Shown: positions 17,856 to 26,652, numbered from the stretch's first letter. The stretch: DNA of 64,000 bases from Chryseobacterium sp. Leaf404 (GCF_001424145.1 NZ_LMQM01000012.1:62001-126000); one strand, 5' to 3'. Translations and numbers: made by a program. Notes: generated from the letters alone by a model not told the origin.

Positions 17856-19226
17856 TTAAAACTTGAAAACAATCCTTGAGTTGATAAACAACCCGTCTTT
17901 GTCATTTTCAATAATGTCGTCCACAAATTCTCCGGTTTTGAAATATTGAATTCCGGTATTAAAGGTGAAATATTTATTGATTTTATAATTAAAACTTCCA
18001 AGGAAAGCCGTCCCGATGTACTTCTTTTTAGAATTCATTGAAGTCAGATTTAAAGAACCGCTCGGTCTGTAAACGCCGTCCTGCGTAGAATATCTCCAGT
18101 TGAAAACCACATCGGCCTGCACCGTCATTTTGCTGTTCAAATCGATCGTTGCGTACGGATGAATGTCAATCAAATTCACAGGTCCAATTTGTGGATTGAA
18201 TCCAAAATAACCACCTTTTGGATATAATGGATTGAAAGTTCTTAATTTGCCATCTTCTCTGTTTCGGTCTCCGGAAATGTAATCGTTTCGAAGATTGATG
18301 GTTGGTTTTCCTTTTACGTTTTCGAACATATATCCGATATCTGCAGAGGCTGTCCACGCACTGATTGTTACTTTATTGAAATTCCCGAACTGATAAGCGC
18401 CTTCAAAATTGTAAATAAATCCGCCTCCGTATCTGTAAAATCTTCCGCCCAAAGTATGTCTGGTTTCATCGCCTGTTCCATCTTCAAAACGGGTTTCCTT
18501 GCGGTGAATTCCTAAATAATAGAATTCTAAATTCCCGCTTTTCGGAAAAGCTAAAGTGTTGTAGCTTCCCCAAAGATTAACAGATTTTGAAGGTTTGTTG
18601 TCAAAAACTCCGGTACCAATTTCACTCGCCATCATCATAAACGCATCCGATTTGAAGTTTCCTCTTTTGTACATCAGTTTCAGTCCGTCAAAATAGAGTC
18701 TCAGGTTCGGACCTTCACGCACAGAGATCAATCTTCCGCTTCCGTAATCCAGCTCCTGTCTTCCGGCACGAACGGTCAGTTTTTCTTTTTCATTTTTAAT
18801 CGCATCAATGTCTATAAAAAGATTTTGAACATTCAAATGGTCTTCGTCAATCGGTCTCGGTCCGTTTTTTCTTCCGTTTTCCCAAGCACTTCTCAATTGC
18901 CCGAAAACTCTCACCCTTGAACCTAAATGCAAATCTGCGTGAACCGCATATCTCTGGATAAAAAAAGGATTGCTTCCGATTCCCAGTCTTCCCCAGTCTT
19001 CATTATTAAATTCCACAAACTCTGCTCTCGCCTCTCCGCCTAATGATAAATATTTATTGTTATTTTTTTCGGAAAGCGGAATGTATTTGATGGAAGTATA
19101 AAATGTGTCTGCAGAATCTTTGTATGTGGAATAATCTTCATCAAATCTCATCAGTTTAAATTGTGCCGAAACTACCGTCGGAAGGATGATTTGAACAATC
19201 AATAATATTTTAAATAGCTTTTTCAT
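17856..19226 (-). CDS. AlgE-like (alginate export family) outer-membrane beta-barrel protein
   Basis: 456 residues, signal peptide 1-21 (VSAQ), then repeated amphipathic strands with LSLGGEARAEFVEFN, VFGQLRSAWENG, LTVRAGRQELDYGSGRLIS and FDGLKLMYKRG. These are the hallmarks of the alginate-export domain. The protein ends in Phe, as outer-membrane barrels do. In flavobacteria this family is a diffusion porin rather than an exporter of alginate. Substrate unknown. Its start is one base past the DoxX stop, so the two are cotranscribed. Confidence 0.8.
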   Translation of the reverse strand: MKKLFKILLIVQIILPTVVSAQFKLMRFDEDYSTYKDSADTFYTSIKYIPLSEKNNNKYLSLGGEARAEFVEFNNEDWGRLGIGSNPFFIQRYAVHADLHLGSRVRVFGQLRSAWENGRKNGPRPIDEDHLNVQNLFIDIDAIKNEKEKLTVRAGRQELDYGSGRLISVREGPNLRLYFDGLKLMYKRGNFKSDAFMMMASEIGTGVFDNKPSKSVNLWGSYNTLAFPKSGNLEFYYLGIHRKETRFEDGTGDETRHTLGGRFYRYGGGFIYNFEGAYQFGNFNKVTISAWTASADIGYMFENVKGKPTINLRNDYISGDRNREDGKLRTFNPLYPKGGYFGFNPQIGPVNLIDIHPYATIDLNSKMTVQADVVFNWRYSTQDGVYRPSGSLNLTSMNSKKKYIGTAFLGSFNYKINKYFTFNTGIQYFKTGEFVDDIIENDKDGLFINSRIVFKF

Positions 19227-19227
19227 T

Positions 19228-19653
19228 TTAAATTTTTCTTAAATAATTATCGATTGAATATTTTCCCGGACCTACAAAAAACAGAAACAGGTAACACAGA
19301 CTATACATAAACGGTGTGTCTTTTATCAGCAAAGCATCGTTCCAGTGAAGGATAAAATATCCGGTCAAAGTCACCGCCAGAATCGGAAGAACGGCCACTC
19401 TGGTGAACAATCCAAAGATAACAAACACCGGAAACACCAAGTTGGCCGCGTCTGCAAAAAGGCTGTTGAATGCTTCAGGTAAATGCAAAGGATTCGGAAC
19501 CTGTTCTGCTTCTGCCACGCCTACTCCGAGTTTTTTCAGTCCGTGAGCCACGATTAATTCTAATGATAATGCAATTCTGAATACGAATAATGCAACGTGA
19601 ATTAATTTGCCTTCGAAGTTGGTCTTGGTGATGATTTGAACGAGCTTTTTCAT
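19228..19653 (-). CDS. DoxX-family inner-membrane protein
   Basis: About 141 residues from the ATG at 19651-19653 (MKKLVQII). An upstream in-frame extension runs into a dispersed repeat and is not credible. Four hydrophobic segments and the pattern ALFVFRIALSLELIVAHGLKKLG ... FPVFVIFGLFTRVAVLPI are DoxX-like. DoxX proteins such as MhqP of B. subtilis are induced by quinones and thiol stress. That matches the nearby Mhq-like genes, but the exact function is not known. It ends one base before the porin gene start. Confidence 0.85.
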   Translation of the reverse strand: MKKLVQIITKTNFEGKLIHVALFVFRIALSLELIVAHGLKKLGVGVAEAEQVPNPLHLPEAFNSLFADAANLVFPVFVIFGLFTRVAVLPILAVTLTGYFILHWNDALLIKDTPFMYSLCYLFLFFVGPGKYSIDNYLRKI

Positions 19654-19705
19654 TGTTTTTAGGTTTGAGTTTTCAGAAGTGTATTTAGTTATTTTGATGT
19701 CAGTT

Positions 19706-19764
19706 ATAAACCACCCCGTCAAAAATTCTTCGAATTTATGCCACCCCTCCAGAGGAGGGGAATT
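19706..19764. repeat. Dispersed palindromic repeat, half copy
   Basis: ATAAACCACCCCGTC, an A/T-rich spacer, then CCACCCCTCCagaGGAGGGG. The same arm occurs in the full palindrome at 23656-23782, and a shorter piece occurs at 31817-31850. It lies between the DoxX and amidohydrolase genes, and the CCCCTCC/GGAGGGG stem may act as a processing or termination signal. Confidence 0.7.
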
Positions 19765-19774
19765 TTTGGCAAAA

Positions 19775-21547
19775 TTATTTCGTTTGATATCCGCCGTAAT
19801 ATTTTACAGGAGACCATTCTGGAAGAACCGGAAGTGAAGCTGGAGAAACTGTTTTGTACGTTTCGTCTCCATACACTACTTTTCCGTCAACAATGGTTAA
19901 TTTGGAAGTGATATCTTTAATTTCTTCTTCATTAACAGAGAAATAATCTTTATCTAAAATCGTAAGGTCTGCAAAATATCCTTTTTTGATTTTTCCCTTA
20001 TCATAATCCTTTATCAATTCATATCCTCCAAAAGTGGAAAGGGATAAAGCTGTTTTTCTGTCAAGAGCATTTTCTTTCGCCATCACCTGAGTTCCGCCCA
20101 AAGTTTTCCCTGAAGTTATCCAGTATAAAGCGACCCACGGATTATAACTTGCGACTCTGGTTCCGTCTGTTCCCAATCCTACAGGAATTCCCATTTCCAA
20201 CATTTTTTTAACAGGAGGAGAAGCCAAAGCCGCTTTTTTCCCGTAACGGTGGATGAAACTTTCACCTTGGTAAGCCATTCTGTGCTGTACTGCAATTCCA
20301 CCGTTTAAAGCTTTAATGCGTTTCATATTGTCTTCAGAAACCGTTTCTGCGTGGTCAAAGAACCAAACCAATCCGTTCAAAGGCGTTTCTTTATTTACTT
20401 CTTCGATGACGTTTAAGAATCTTGTTATGCTTTCGTTATACGTTGCGTGGATTCTGAAAGGCCATCTTTTTTTTACCAAAAGACTTACGACTTCTTTCAT
20501 ACTTTTCTCCATTGTTGCAGGCAATTCGGGTCTTGGAAAAAGGAAATTTTCAAAATCTGCGCCGTCTGAAACCAGATTTTCGCCGCCACCTTCTACGTGA
20601 TAATCAATTCCGTTGTGGTCGTTGTGCCCGTGGTCATCGATGTCCACCATTCCTGTCCATTTGGTGTAATCTGCTAACTCGGAACCTTTTTTCTGAGCAA
20701 ATAAATAGTAAGGTAAACGAACGGTTATTTTTCCTTTTTTGTTCAAAGCATCCGTCGTTCCGTAATCATCAGGGAAGTTTTGAAAACCACCTCCAGCATC
20801 CATTACCGCTGTTACGCCAAGACGATTCAGTTCATTCATATATTGAAGCGTGGAATTTTCTTTTTCCGCTTCGGTCAGCTCAGGCAATTTTGCTAAAGTT
20901 GAATAGAGAATAAAGGCATTCGGTTCTGCAACCAGTAAACCAGTCGGGTTGCCATTGTTGTCTTTTTCAATCAGACCCTGCATTGGGTTTGGCGTTTCAC
21001 CAGTGATGTCTAATTGTTTCAAACCTGATTTATTAAGCCACGCTTTTCCGTACAAATACATCACGAAAGCCGGAACATTGCCTGTCGCTTCGTTGATTTC
21101 TGCCAAAGTTGGAAGTCTTTTTTCCTCAAACTGATACTCATTCCAGCCACCAATCACTCTTACCCACTGCCCTTTTGGTGTTCTCTGAGCCTGTTCTTTC
21201 AACATTTCCAAAGCTCTTTTCAAAGTTTTCACACCATCCCAACGAAGTTCAGTATTGTAAAATCTCCCGCCACGAATCACGTGTAAATGACTGTCAAATA
21301 ACCCCGGAATCACACGGTTCCCTTTAGCATCAATGATTTTCGTAGAGCTTCCTTTAAGTTTTAAAATCTGAGCATTTGTTCCGGTCTGGAAAATCTTGTT
21401 GTCTTTAATGGCAACTGCCTGAACTTCCGGATTTTTATCATCCATTGTGGTGATTTTCCCGTTGGTTACGATTAAATCGGCTTTCTGAGCATTGAACAAT
21501 CCGGCACCTAAGACGAATGAGAATAGAATTTTATGGAGTGGTTTCAT
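19775..21547 (-). CDS. Secreted amidohydrolase (YtcJ-like, amidohydrolase 3 family)
   Basis: 590 residues with a signal peptide (1-20). It carries ADLIVTNGKITTMDDKNPEVQAVAI, the metal-binding GLFDSHLHV near residue 86, a second histidine motif RIHATYNES, and the Asp in LGTDGTRV, ending with KGYFADLTILD. Members hydrolyse amide bonds of cyclic or N-acyl compounds with one or two zinc ions. Substrate unknown. A strong hairpin separates it from the isochorismatase gene upstream, so it may be only partly cotranscribed. Confidence 0.9.
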   Translation of the reverse strand: MKPLHKILFSFVLGAGLFNAQKADLIVTNGKITTMDDKNPEVQAVAIKDNKIFQTGTNAQILKLKGSSTKIIDAKGNRVIPGLFDSHLHVIRGGRFYNTELRWDGVKTLKRALEMLKEQAQRTPKGQWVRVIGGWNEYQFEEKRLPTLAEINEATGNVPAFVMYLYGKAWLNKSGLKQLDITGETPNPMQGLIEKDNNGNPTGLLVAEPNAFILYSTLAKLPELTEAEKENSTLQYMNELNRLGVTAVMDAGGGFQNFPDDYGTTDALNKKGKITVRLPYYLFAQKKGSELADYTKWTGMVDIDDHGHNDHNGIDYHVEGGGENLVSDGADFENFLFPRPELPATMEKSMKEVVSLLVKKRWPFRIHATYNESITRFLNVIEEVNKETPLNGLVWFFDHAETVSEDNMKRIKALNGGIAVQHRMAYQGESFIHRYGKKAALASPPVKKMLEMGIPVGLGTDGTRVASYNPWVALYWITSGKTLGGTQVMAKENALDRKTALSLSTFGGYELIKDYDKGKIKKGYFADLTILDKDYFSVNEEEIKDITSKLTIVDGKVVYGDETYKTVSPASLPVLPEWSPVKYYGGYQTK

Positions 21548-21578
21548 AATGTACTTTTTAATTGTTTGAAGAAAAAAA

Positions 21579-21600
21579 GGCAGGTCGGTTTCAACCTGCC
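21579..21600 (-). terminator. Terminator after the isochorismatase gene
   Basis: GGCAGGT / ACCTGCC with an 8-base loop. On the minus strand it is followed by a run of seven T. It lies in the 68-bp gap before the amidohydrolase gene, so read-through or a second promoter is needed for the downstream genes. Confidence 0.8.
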
Positions 21601-21615
21601 GTTGTTGAAATTTGA

Positions 21616-22305
21616 TTAGTGTTTAAGCATATCCTGAGCGTACTGAATTCCCAATCCGTAAGCACCACCATATTTTTTCATTAAATCATTTACTGGTTTA
21701 TAAGTTTCTTTTCTAGACCAATCTCTTTGTAATTCAAGAACATACTGTACTGAGGTAATCGGATGTGCACCCGCCTGAACCATTCTTGTAATCGCCTGGT
21801 CGTGAGCTTCTTTCGAAATATCACCAGAAGCATCCGTAATCACATACACTTCATAGCCTTCGTCAATGGCCGATAAAGCCGGACCTACGATACAAACGCT
21901 CGTCCACAGACCAGCCAAAACCAGTTTCTTTTTGTTTTTTCCTGTAATCGCTTTGTGCGCGTTCAAGTCTTCCCAGGTGTTCATTGTCGTTCTGTCTACA
22001 TATCCGCTGGTCGCTTCAGGATAAGCTTCTGAGATTTCCGGGAAAACGGGTCCTGCAAAAGATTTTTCTGCTACTGTTGTTACCACTGTCGGAATGTTAA
22101 AGATTTTTGAACCGCCTGCAATCAAAGCCACATTGTTTCTCAATTCTTCCATACTGATGCTTTTTGTTGCGAATGCCATTTGCCCTTCGTGGTCAATTAA
22201 AACCAAGGCGTGGTTGGTTGGGTTCAACATTGATTTTCCAGGTTTCTGAGCAAATGCTGTTACTGATAATATTACTGTTGCGAATGTTAAGATTAACTTT
22301 TTCAT
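21616..22305 (-). CDS. Secreted isochorismatase-family cysteine hydrolase
   Basis: 229 residues, signal peptide 1-19 (AFAQ). The triad Asp is in LVLIDHEGQMAF, a Lys precedes LVLAGLWT, and the nucleophile Cys is in WTSVCIVGPALSA, with the typical DASGD after it. The closest named relatives are YcaC-type hydrolases of unknown substrate. It is unusual in carrying an export signal. It is the first gene after the shared activator promoter at 22387-22430, so it is probably induced with the pirin and ring-cleaving dioxygenase units. Confidence 0.9.
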   Translation of the reverse strand: MKKLILTFATVILSVTAFAQKPGKSMLNPTNHALVLIDHEGQMAFATKSISMEELRNNVALIAGGSKIFNIPTVVTTVAEKSFAGPVFPEISEAYPEATSGYVDRTTMNTWEDLNAHKAITGKNKKKLVLAGLWTSVCIVGPALSAIDEGYEVYVITDASGDISKEAHDQAITRMVQAGAHPITSVQYVLELQRDWSRKETYKPVNDLMKKYGGAYGLGIQYAQDMLKH

Positions 22306-22386
22306 AATGTTTAATTTTTAAATGTTGTTGTTTATTTTTATTGATAATTAAATTCTGTTTGAAGTATTTCCTTGATTTTGATATGA

Positions 22387-22430
22387 CAAATTTAGGGTGA
22401 TGAAAAACCCTGCACATTTAACTAGTTTAA
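22387..22430 (-). promoter_or_regulatory. Activator-type promoter, copy A (isochorismatase)
   Basis: On the minus strand TAAATTTG (22394-22387) matches the Bacteroidota -7 box. Twenty-two bases upstream begins the imperfect palindrome TTTAACTAGTTTAA (22417-22430, plus-strand reading, 6 of 7 pairs). With transcription starting about 22382, the palindrome centre falls near -41.5, the class II position of Crp/Fnr activators. The same sequence and spacing recur at 23581 and 30052. Confidence 0.75.
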
Positions 22431-22593
22431 TAAATCACATTTCTGAAAAAATATTTTAATCTTTTTTATTCTTTATTATATACAGATAATTTCAAATCAA
22501 TAAAAAGCCGACCAAAACAACAAACAAAAGACTAATAATCAATTATTTAAACTGAATAAAAATTTAAAACAGGATTTAATTTAAAACAAAAAA

Positions 22594-22624
22594 AATAGGC
22601 TCAGATAATAAAATATAAGCCTGT
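22594..22624. terminator. Terminator after the pirin gene
   Basis: AGGCT / AGCCT stem with a 15-base loop, flanked by A8 on the left and T6 on the right, so it can work on both strands. It lies 49 bp beyond the pirin stop. Confidence 0.6.
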
Positions 22625-22672
22625 TTTTTATAAATATTTCACTCTCCTAAAAGTGACTGTTTAATTTTTTTC

Positions 22673-23548
22673 TTACATCGTCATCGGAACTTCCATCAAC
22701 AAAATTTCTGTGCCTTCTGTGGTTGATTTGATATTTAAATCTGCAATATCCCAAACACCAAAACCGTCTCTCGTTTCCACTTTCTGTCCTTCGATTTCTG
22801 CGCTTCCTTTTAAAATAAAAGCATAGACACCATTTCCTTTTTTCTTGATTTGATAGTTGGTTTCAATATTATTTTCGAAGTTTCCTAAGTGAAACCACGC
22901 ATCCTGATGAATCCAAACCCCTTCGTCATCTGCATTGGGAGAAAGAATCTGCTGAAATTTATTCTGACCTTTTGATTTGTCTAAAGTTATCTGATCATAT
23001 CTTGGTGCCACGTTTCTTTTGTTTGGATAAACCCAGATTTGAAGAAACTTCACCAGACTGTCATTATTTTTATTGAATTCGCTGTGCATAATTCCGGTTC
23101 CGGCGCTCATAACCTGAATGTCTCCACTCTTGATAAACGCCGAATTTCCCATACTGTCTTTGTGCTCCAAATCACCTTCCAACGGAATGCTGATGATTTC
23201 CATATTGTCGTGCGGATGCGTTCCAAAACCTCTTCCCGCCTCCACTTTATCATCATTCAAAACTCTGAGAACGCCAAAGTGCATTCTTTCCGGATTGTGA
23301 TAATTCGCAAAACTGAATGTATGATTGCTCACCAACCAGCCGTGGTCAGCCTTCCCTCTGGAATCCGCTTTGTGAATCACAGAATTATCTTTGATTTTAG
23401 AATCAGTGTTTGGTAAATGATTGTATCCAATCGGTTCCAGAGGCTCGATTTCGTCAATCTCATTTTTCATTGTATTTCCCAATGAAGCGGTTGCTACAAA
23501 CATTCCTGTTCCCAATAATCCTTTCTTTAAAAAATCTTTTCTGTCCAT
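22673..23548 (-). CDS. Pirin-family protein (bicupin) with a Tat-like signal
   Basis: About 291 residues from the ATG at 23546-23548. The start is fixed by the promoter at 23581-23588, which excludes the longer frame beginning at 23611. The N-terminus MDRKDFLKKGLLG followed by a hydrophobic stretch resembles a twin-arginine signal with RK. The pirin core shows DHGWLVSNHTFSFANY, FGTHPHDNMEIISIPLEG with metal-binding His residues, and GTGIMHSEFN. Pirins are iron-binding cupins, and several, like YhaK/YhhW, show quercetinase-type activity or sense redox state. It sits next to the Crp/Fnr gene and under the same promoter type as the dioxygenase operon. Confidence 0.92.
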   Translation of the reverse strand: MDRKDFLKKGLLGTGMFVATASLGNTMKNEIDEIEPLEPIGYNHLPNTDSKIKDNSVIHKADSRGKADHGWLVSNHTFSFANYHNPERMHFGVLRVLNDDKVEAGRGFGTHPHDNMEIISIPLEGDLEHKDSMGNSAFIKSGDIQVMSAGTGIMHSEFNKNNDSLVKFLQIWVYPNKRNVAPRYDQITLDKSKGQNKFQQILSPNADDEGVWIHQDAWFHLGNFENNIETNYQIKKKGNGVYAFILKGSAEIEGQKVETRDGFGVWDIADLNIKSTTEGTEILLMEVPMTM

Positions 23549-23580
23549 ATCTGTTGGTTGTTTATTCGTTATTGATAGGA

Positions 23581-23624
23581 CAAATTTATGGTGATGGAAA
23601 TTGCTGCGCATTTAACTAGTTTAA
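23581..23624 (-). promoter_or_regulatory. Activator-type promoter, copy B (pirin)
   Basis: TAAATTTG on the minus strand (23588-23581), then 22 bases, then the palindrome TTTAACTAGTTTAA (23611-23624). It is identical in core and spacing to copies A and C. It leaves a leader of about 28 bases before the pirin ATG. Confidence 0.75.
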
Positions 23625-23655
23625 TAAATGCATTTAAAGCAAAAAAATATGGAGC

Positions 23656-23782
23656 GAAAATTCCCCTTCTCTGAAAGGGTGGATTTTTGTAAAACAAAAA
23701 GACGGGGTAGTTTATACATCACGCATAAACCACCCCGTCAAAAATTTTTCAAATTTTCGCCACCCCTCCAAGGGAGGGGAAT
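23656..23782. repeat. MITE-like imperfect palindrome of about 125 bp
   Basis: The arms read inward as AATTCCCCTT...AGGGTGGA, then AAAAAGACGGGGTAGTTTAT, a 9-base loop, then ATAAACCACCCCGTCAAAAA and CCACCCCTCCaagGGAGGGGAAT. It carries no gene and lies between the pirin promoter and the Crp/Fnr stop codon. Partial copies are at 19706 and 31817. Such elements are common between flavobacterial genes. Confidence 0.7.
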
Positions 23783-23798
23783 ATTGCGTATGTTATTT

Positions 23799-24383
23799 TT
23801 ACTTTTCTTTTGTCGCTAAGCGTTTTCTGATTGTACTCACAAATTCTTTAGAAACGCCCAAATAAGAAGCGATATAATATTGCGCAACGCGTTGTGGAAT
23901 CGTCGGATATACTTTTATGAATTCCAAATATCGGTCTGATGCGCTTTTGGAGATTGTATTCACGAGACGGTTTTGAAGCGTAAACAGATTTCTTTGAACC
24001 AACATTCTGAAAACCCTTTCGAATTTTGGAATTTCCTGCAAAAGCTTTTCTTTGGTGGTCGGACTCAGCATAAAAATTTCTGAATCTTCAATCGTTTCAA
24101 TATACAAATTGGAAGGTTTTTGGTCCTGAAACGAAGCGATATCACTAATCCACCAATCTTCGATGGCAAACAGAATTGTCACTGCAAATCCGTTATCATC
24201 AAGGTAATACGCCCGCAAACAGCCTTTGTGAATGAAGCCTTCAAACTGGCAAATTTCGCCTTCCCTCAGTAAAATGGTTTTCTTCGGAACCACTTCAAAG
24301 ACAAGCAAATCTGTGAATTTCTTTTCCTCTTCCGGCGTGAGGCTTATGAAGCGCGTGACATTTTTGATGATATTTTCGAACAT
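23799..24383 (-). CDS. Crp/Fnr-family transcriptional regulator
   Basis: 194 residues, normal for the short flavobacterial Crp/Fnr type. Residues about 20-115 are the cNMP-binding-like barrel (KKTILLREGEICQFEGFIHKG), without the phosphate-binding Arg pattern of true cAMP sensors. Residues about 140-190 are the helix-turn-helix: RVAQYYIASYLGVSKEFVSTIRK. There is no Cys cluster for an FeS centre. It is the obvious candidate to bind the -41.5 palindromes upstream of the neighbouring pirin, isochorismatase and dioxygenase genes (inference). It lies 9 bases after the receiver-like gene, probably in one operon. Confidence 0.9.
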   Translation of the reverse strand: MFENIIKNVTRFISLTPEEEKKFTDLLVFEVVPKKTILLREGEICQFEGFIHKGCLRAYYLDDNGFAVTILFAIEDWWISDIASFQDQKPSNLYIETIEDSEIFMLSPTTKEKLLQEIPKFERVFRMLVQRNLFTLQNRLVNTISKSASDRYLEFIKVYPTIPQRVAQYYIASYLGVSKEFVSTIRKRLATKEK

Positions 24384-24392
24384 AGAAAAAGT

Positions 24393-24704
24393 TTACGGCT
24401 GCAAATTAGGAAAAAGTGCGTAAACTTCGTTCTTCAAAAGCCCACTTCCGCCGCCGTAATGGTCGATAACCTTCACATCTTTGTCCAGATTCTGGCAGAA
24501 AGTTTTCATTTCACTTTCAAATTCCTCATCCAAACCGGAGCTCAAAAGCACAATATCTACCTGCTTTTCTTTAATATAATCATAGCAGATGTTTTCATCG
24601 CTCTCGATTTCTGCTTTCCAGCCTTCATTATTTTCGATAATTCTTTTCAAGGTATCAAGAATTTCCTGATTTTTCCCAATGACTAAAAATTGTAAGCTTT
24701 CCAT
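24393..24704 (-). CDS. Small receiver-like protein lacking the phosphorylation site
   Basis: 103 residues with the alternating pattern of a response-regulator receiver: LQFLVIGKNQEILDTLKRII, a second strand KAEIES and VDIVLLSSGL. The acceptor Asp region reads LLSSGLDEE, so the expected Asp at the end of strand 3 is missing, as is the acidic pair after strand 1. It may be a degenerate protein-interaction receiver. Family assignment is by fold pattern only. It is placed directly before the Crp/Fnr gene and may modulate it. Confidence 0.7.
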   Translation of the reverse strand: MESLQFLVIGKNQEILDTLKRIIENNEGWKAEIESDENICYDYIKEKQVDIVLLSSGLDEEFESEMKTFCQNLDKDVKVIDHYGGGSGLLKNEVYALFPNLQP

Positions 24705-24737
24705 TTTATATTTGTTGTTTTGAAGTTAATTTTCAGG

Positions 24738-24837
24738 AGCTTAATCCCGCTATCCACTATATCTTTTTTTCCTGCCGCCAATTCCAACCGCAAAAAAAAG
24801 GATGCCGTTCCTATCGGGGCTAGGGATTGGGTCTGTA
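24738..24837. repeat. Palindromic intergenic repeat with CGGGGCTA tail
   Basis: AGGAGCTTAATCCCGCTATC at one end and TATCGGGGCTAGGGATTGG at the other form inverted ends, with TTTTTTTCCTGCC...AAAAAAAAGGATGCC as an inner stem. I recall similar sequence between many Chryseobacterium and Flavobacterium genes. Only one copy is in this window. Confidence 0.5.
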
Positions 24838-26448
24838 TTATAAATGTTTGGTCCCCGTTATTTTCAGTTCATTAAGGTCAAGTTGTGATTCCGCTTTTCT
24901 CACTTCATCCTCGCTGAACCGGTTTTCACGTTTTATTTTGAACAGTTCTTTTCTCTGCAGTGAGAAAATATCCAGCATAATTTCGTGGTATTCATTTAAA
25001 TCATTTCGTCTGTTGGTGCACATTTCCAAAGACTCCAGATGACCCTGCTGTTGCAAAATATCGTTTTCGATGGTATGTTTAAAGTTTTCAACAAGACTGT
25101 TCGTCTCCAGATTGGACTGGTATTTTTCATTCAGTCGGTTCACTGCCAAATTATCCAGCCTGATTTGAATACTTGCCTGCTGTTCGTGGGAAGGTAAAAT
25201 ATTATCAATCTCGCCGATCCTGGTCAATTTAATAATCAAAGGCAGCGTCAAACCCTGAAAAACCAAAGTCACAAAAATCACCACAAACGTTATAAATATA
25301 ATCAAATTCCTGTGCGGAAATTCTGACTGCTCATTCATCATCACTGGAATCGATAAAGCCGTTGCCAGAGAAACCACGCCTCGCATTCCTGCCCAACCGA
25401 TTATCAACGGGTTTTTCCAACCCGGACTTGGGTCTTTACGCACTTTTTTGCTCAGCCATCTCGGAATGTGCGCCACAGGATAAATCCATAACATACGAAC
25501 GGCAATCACAATTAAGCTGATGATTAAGCCATATTTAATTCCCTCCATTACAGAAGTTTCGCCCAATCCATCGACGATATCGGGAAGTTCCAATCCAATT
25601 AAGACAAAAACCAAAGCATTCATCACAAAGATGAGTGTATTCCAAACGCCCGTCATATTGATTCTTGTGGTACCCGTTTTAAAGATTTCGTGTGAACGGA
25701 AAGACATAAAAAGTCCGCCACTCACCACCGCCATTACTCCGGAATAATGAAAATGCTCTGCTGAAAGGAATAAAATATAAGGTGTCATCACCGTTAAAGC
25801 TGCATCTATTGCAGGTGTTGTCGGTAAAAACCGGTGGATGGCGTAGAAAATATGTGCTCCCACAATTCCAACCACAACGCCCATTCCCGCCACAAGGAAA
25901 AACTGTCCTGTCGCTTCCTGCATCGAAAATACGCCGGTCAGTACCGCAGCCAAAGCAAATCTGAAAACAATTAGTGAGGACGCATCATTGATGAGACTTT
26001 CGCCTTCCAGTATTGCGATGGTCCGTTTGGGAACTTTTAAGCCTTTTAAAACTGTTGTCGCTGCAATCGCATCCGGTGGCGAAACAATACCGCCCAACAA
26101 AAATCCCATTGCCAAAGTAAATCCCGGAATCAAAGCCTGTGAAGCAAATGCTACGACGATAGACGTGAGGAAAACCAGTCCGAAAGCCAGTAATCCGATG
26201 GTGCGTTTCCATTTCCAGAAATCGTTCCACGAGGTGTACCAAGCTGCTTCATATAATAACGGCGGTAAAAAGATGAGGAAAATAATTTCCGGATCCAGTT
26301 TCAAAACAGGAACTCCCGGAATTAAACTGATTCCCAATCCTGCCAAGACCAAAAATATCGGATACGCGATTTTGATTCGCTGAGCAAGCATTACCAAAAG
26401 CATTACGACCAAAAGGAGACCAAGTATAAGGAGTAAATCTTCGTGCAT
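24838..26448 (-). CDS. Na+/H+ antiporter, CPA1 (NhaP/NHE) family
   Basis: 536 residues with about 12 hydrophobic segments in the first 400 residues. The CPA1 signature GESLINDASSLIVFRFAL supplies the ion-binding Asn-Asp pair, and GGIVSPPDAIAATTVLKGL precedes it. The last 130 residues form a hydrophilic, probably coiled cytoplasmic tail. It exchanges Na+ (or K+) for protons at the inner membrane for pH and salt control. It stands alone: the 24738 repeat lies downstream and a heptanucleotide array upstream. Confidence 0.93.
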   Translation of the reverse strand: MHEDLLLILGLLLVVMLLVMLAQRIKIAYPIFLVLAGLGISLIPGVPVLKLDPEIIFLIFLPPLLYEAAWYTSWNDFWKWKRTIGLLAFGLVFLTSIVVAFASQALIPGFTLAMGFLLGGIVSPPDAIAATTVLKGLKVPKRTIAILEGESLINDASSLIVFRFALAAVLTGVFSMQEATGQFFLVAGMGVVVGIVGAHIFYAIHRFLPTTPAIDAALTVMTPYILFLSAEHFHYSGVMAVVSGGLFMSFRSHEIFKTGTTRINMTGVWNTLIFVMNALVFVLIGLELPDIVDGLGETSVMEGIKYGLIISLIVIAVRMLWIYPVAHIPRWLSKKVRKDPSPGWKNPLIIGWAGMRGVVSLATALSIPVMMNEQSEFPHRNLIIFITFVVIFVTLVFQGLTLPLIIKLTRIGEIDNILPSHEQQASIQIRLDNLAVNRLNEKYQSNLETNSLVENFKHTIENDILQQQGHLESLEMCTNRRNDLNEYHEIMLDIFSLQRKELFKIKRENRFSEDEVRKAESQLDLNELKITGTKHL

Positions 26449-26524
26449 AGTTCTTTGTTTTAGAAGTGGATTTCAAATGTCATTTAGAGGTTAGACTTTC
26501 CAATGATTGTTTATTAAAAATTTC

Positions 26525-26608
26525 TTAATTCTTAATTCTTAATTCTTAATTCTTAATTCTTAATTCTTAATTCTTAATTCTTAATTCTTAATTCTTAATT
26601 CTTAATTC
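26525..26608. repeat. Twelve tandem copies of the heptamer TTAATTC
   Basis: Twelve exact 7-bp units followed by pyrimidine-rich imperfect copies (ending near 26650). It lies between the antiporter start and the cupin stop codon. Exact tandem copies can change number by slippage. Confidence 0.95.
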
Positions 26609-26652
26609 TTCTATCTTTTATCTTTTTTCTTTTTTCTTTTTTCTTCTATTTT

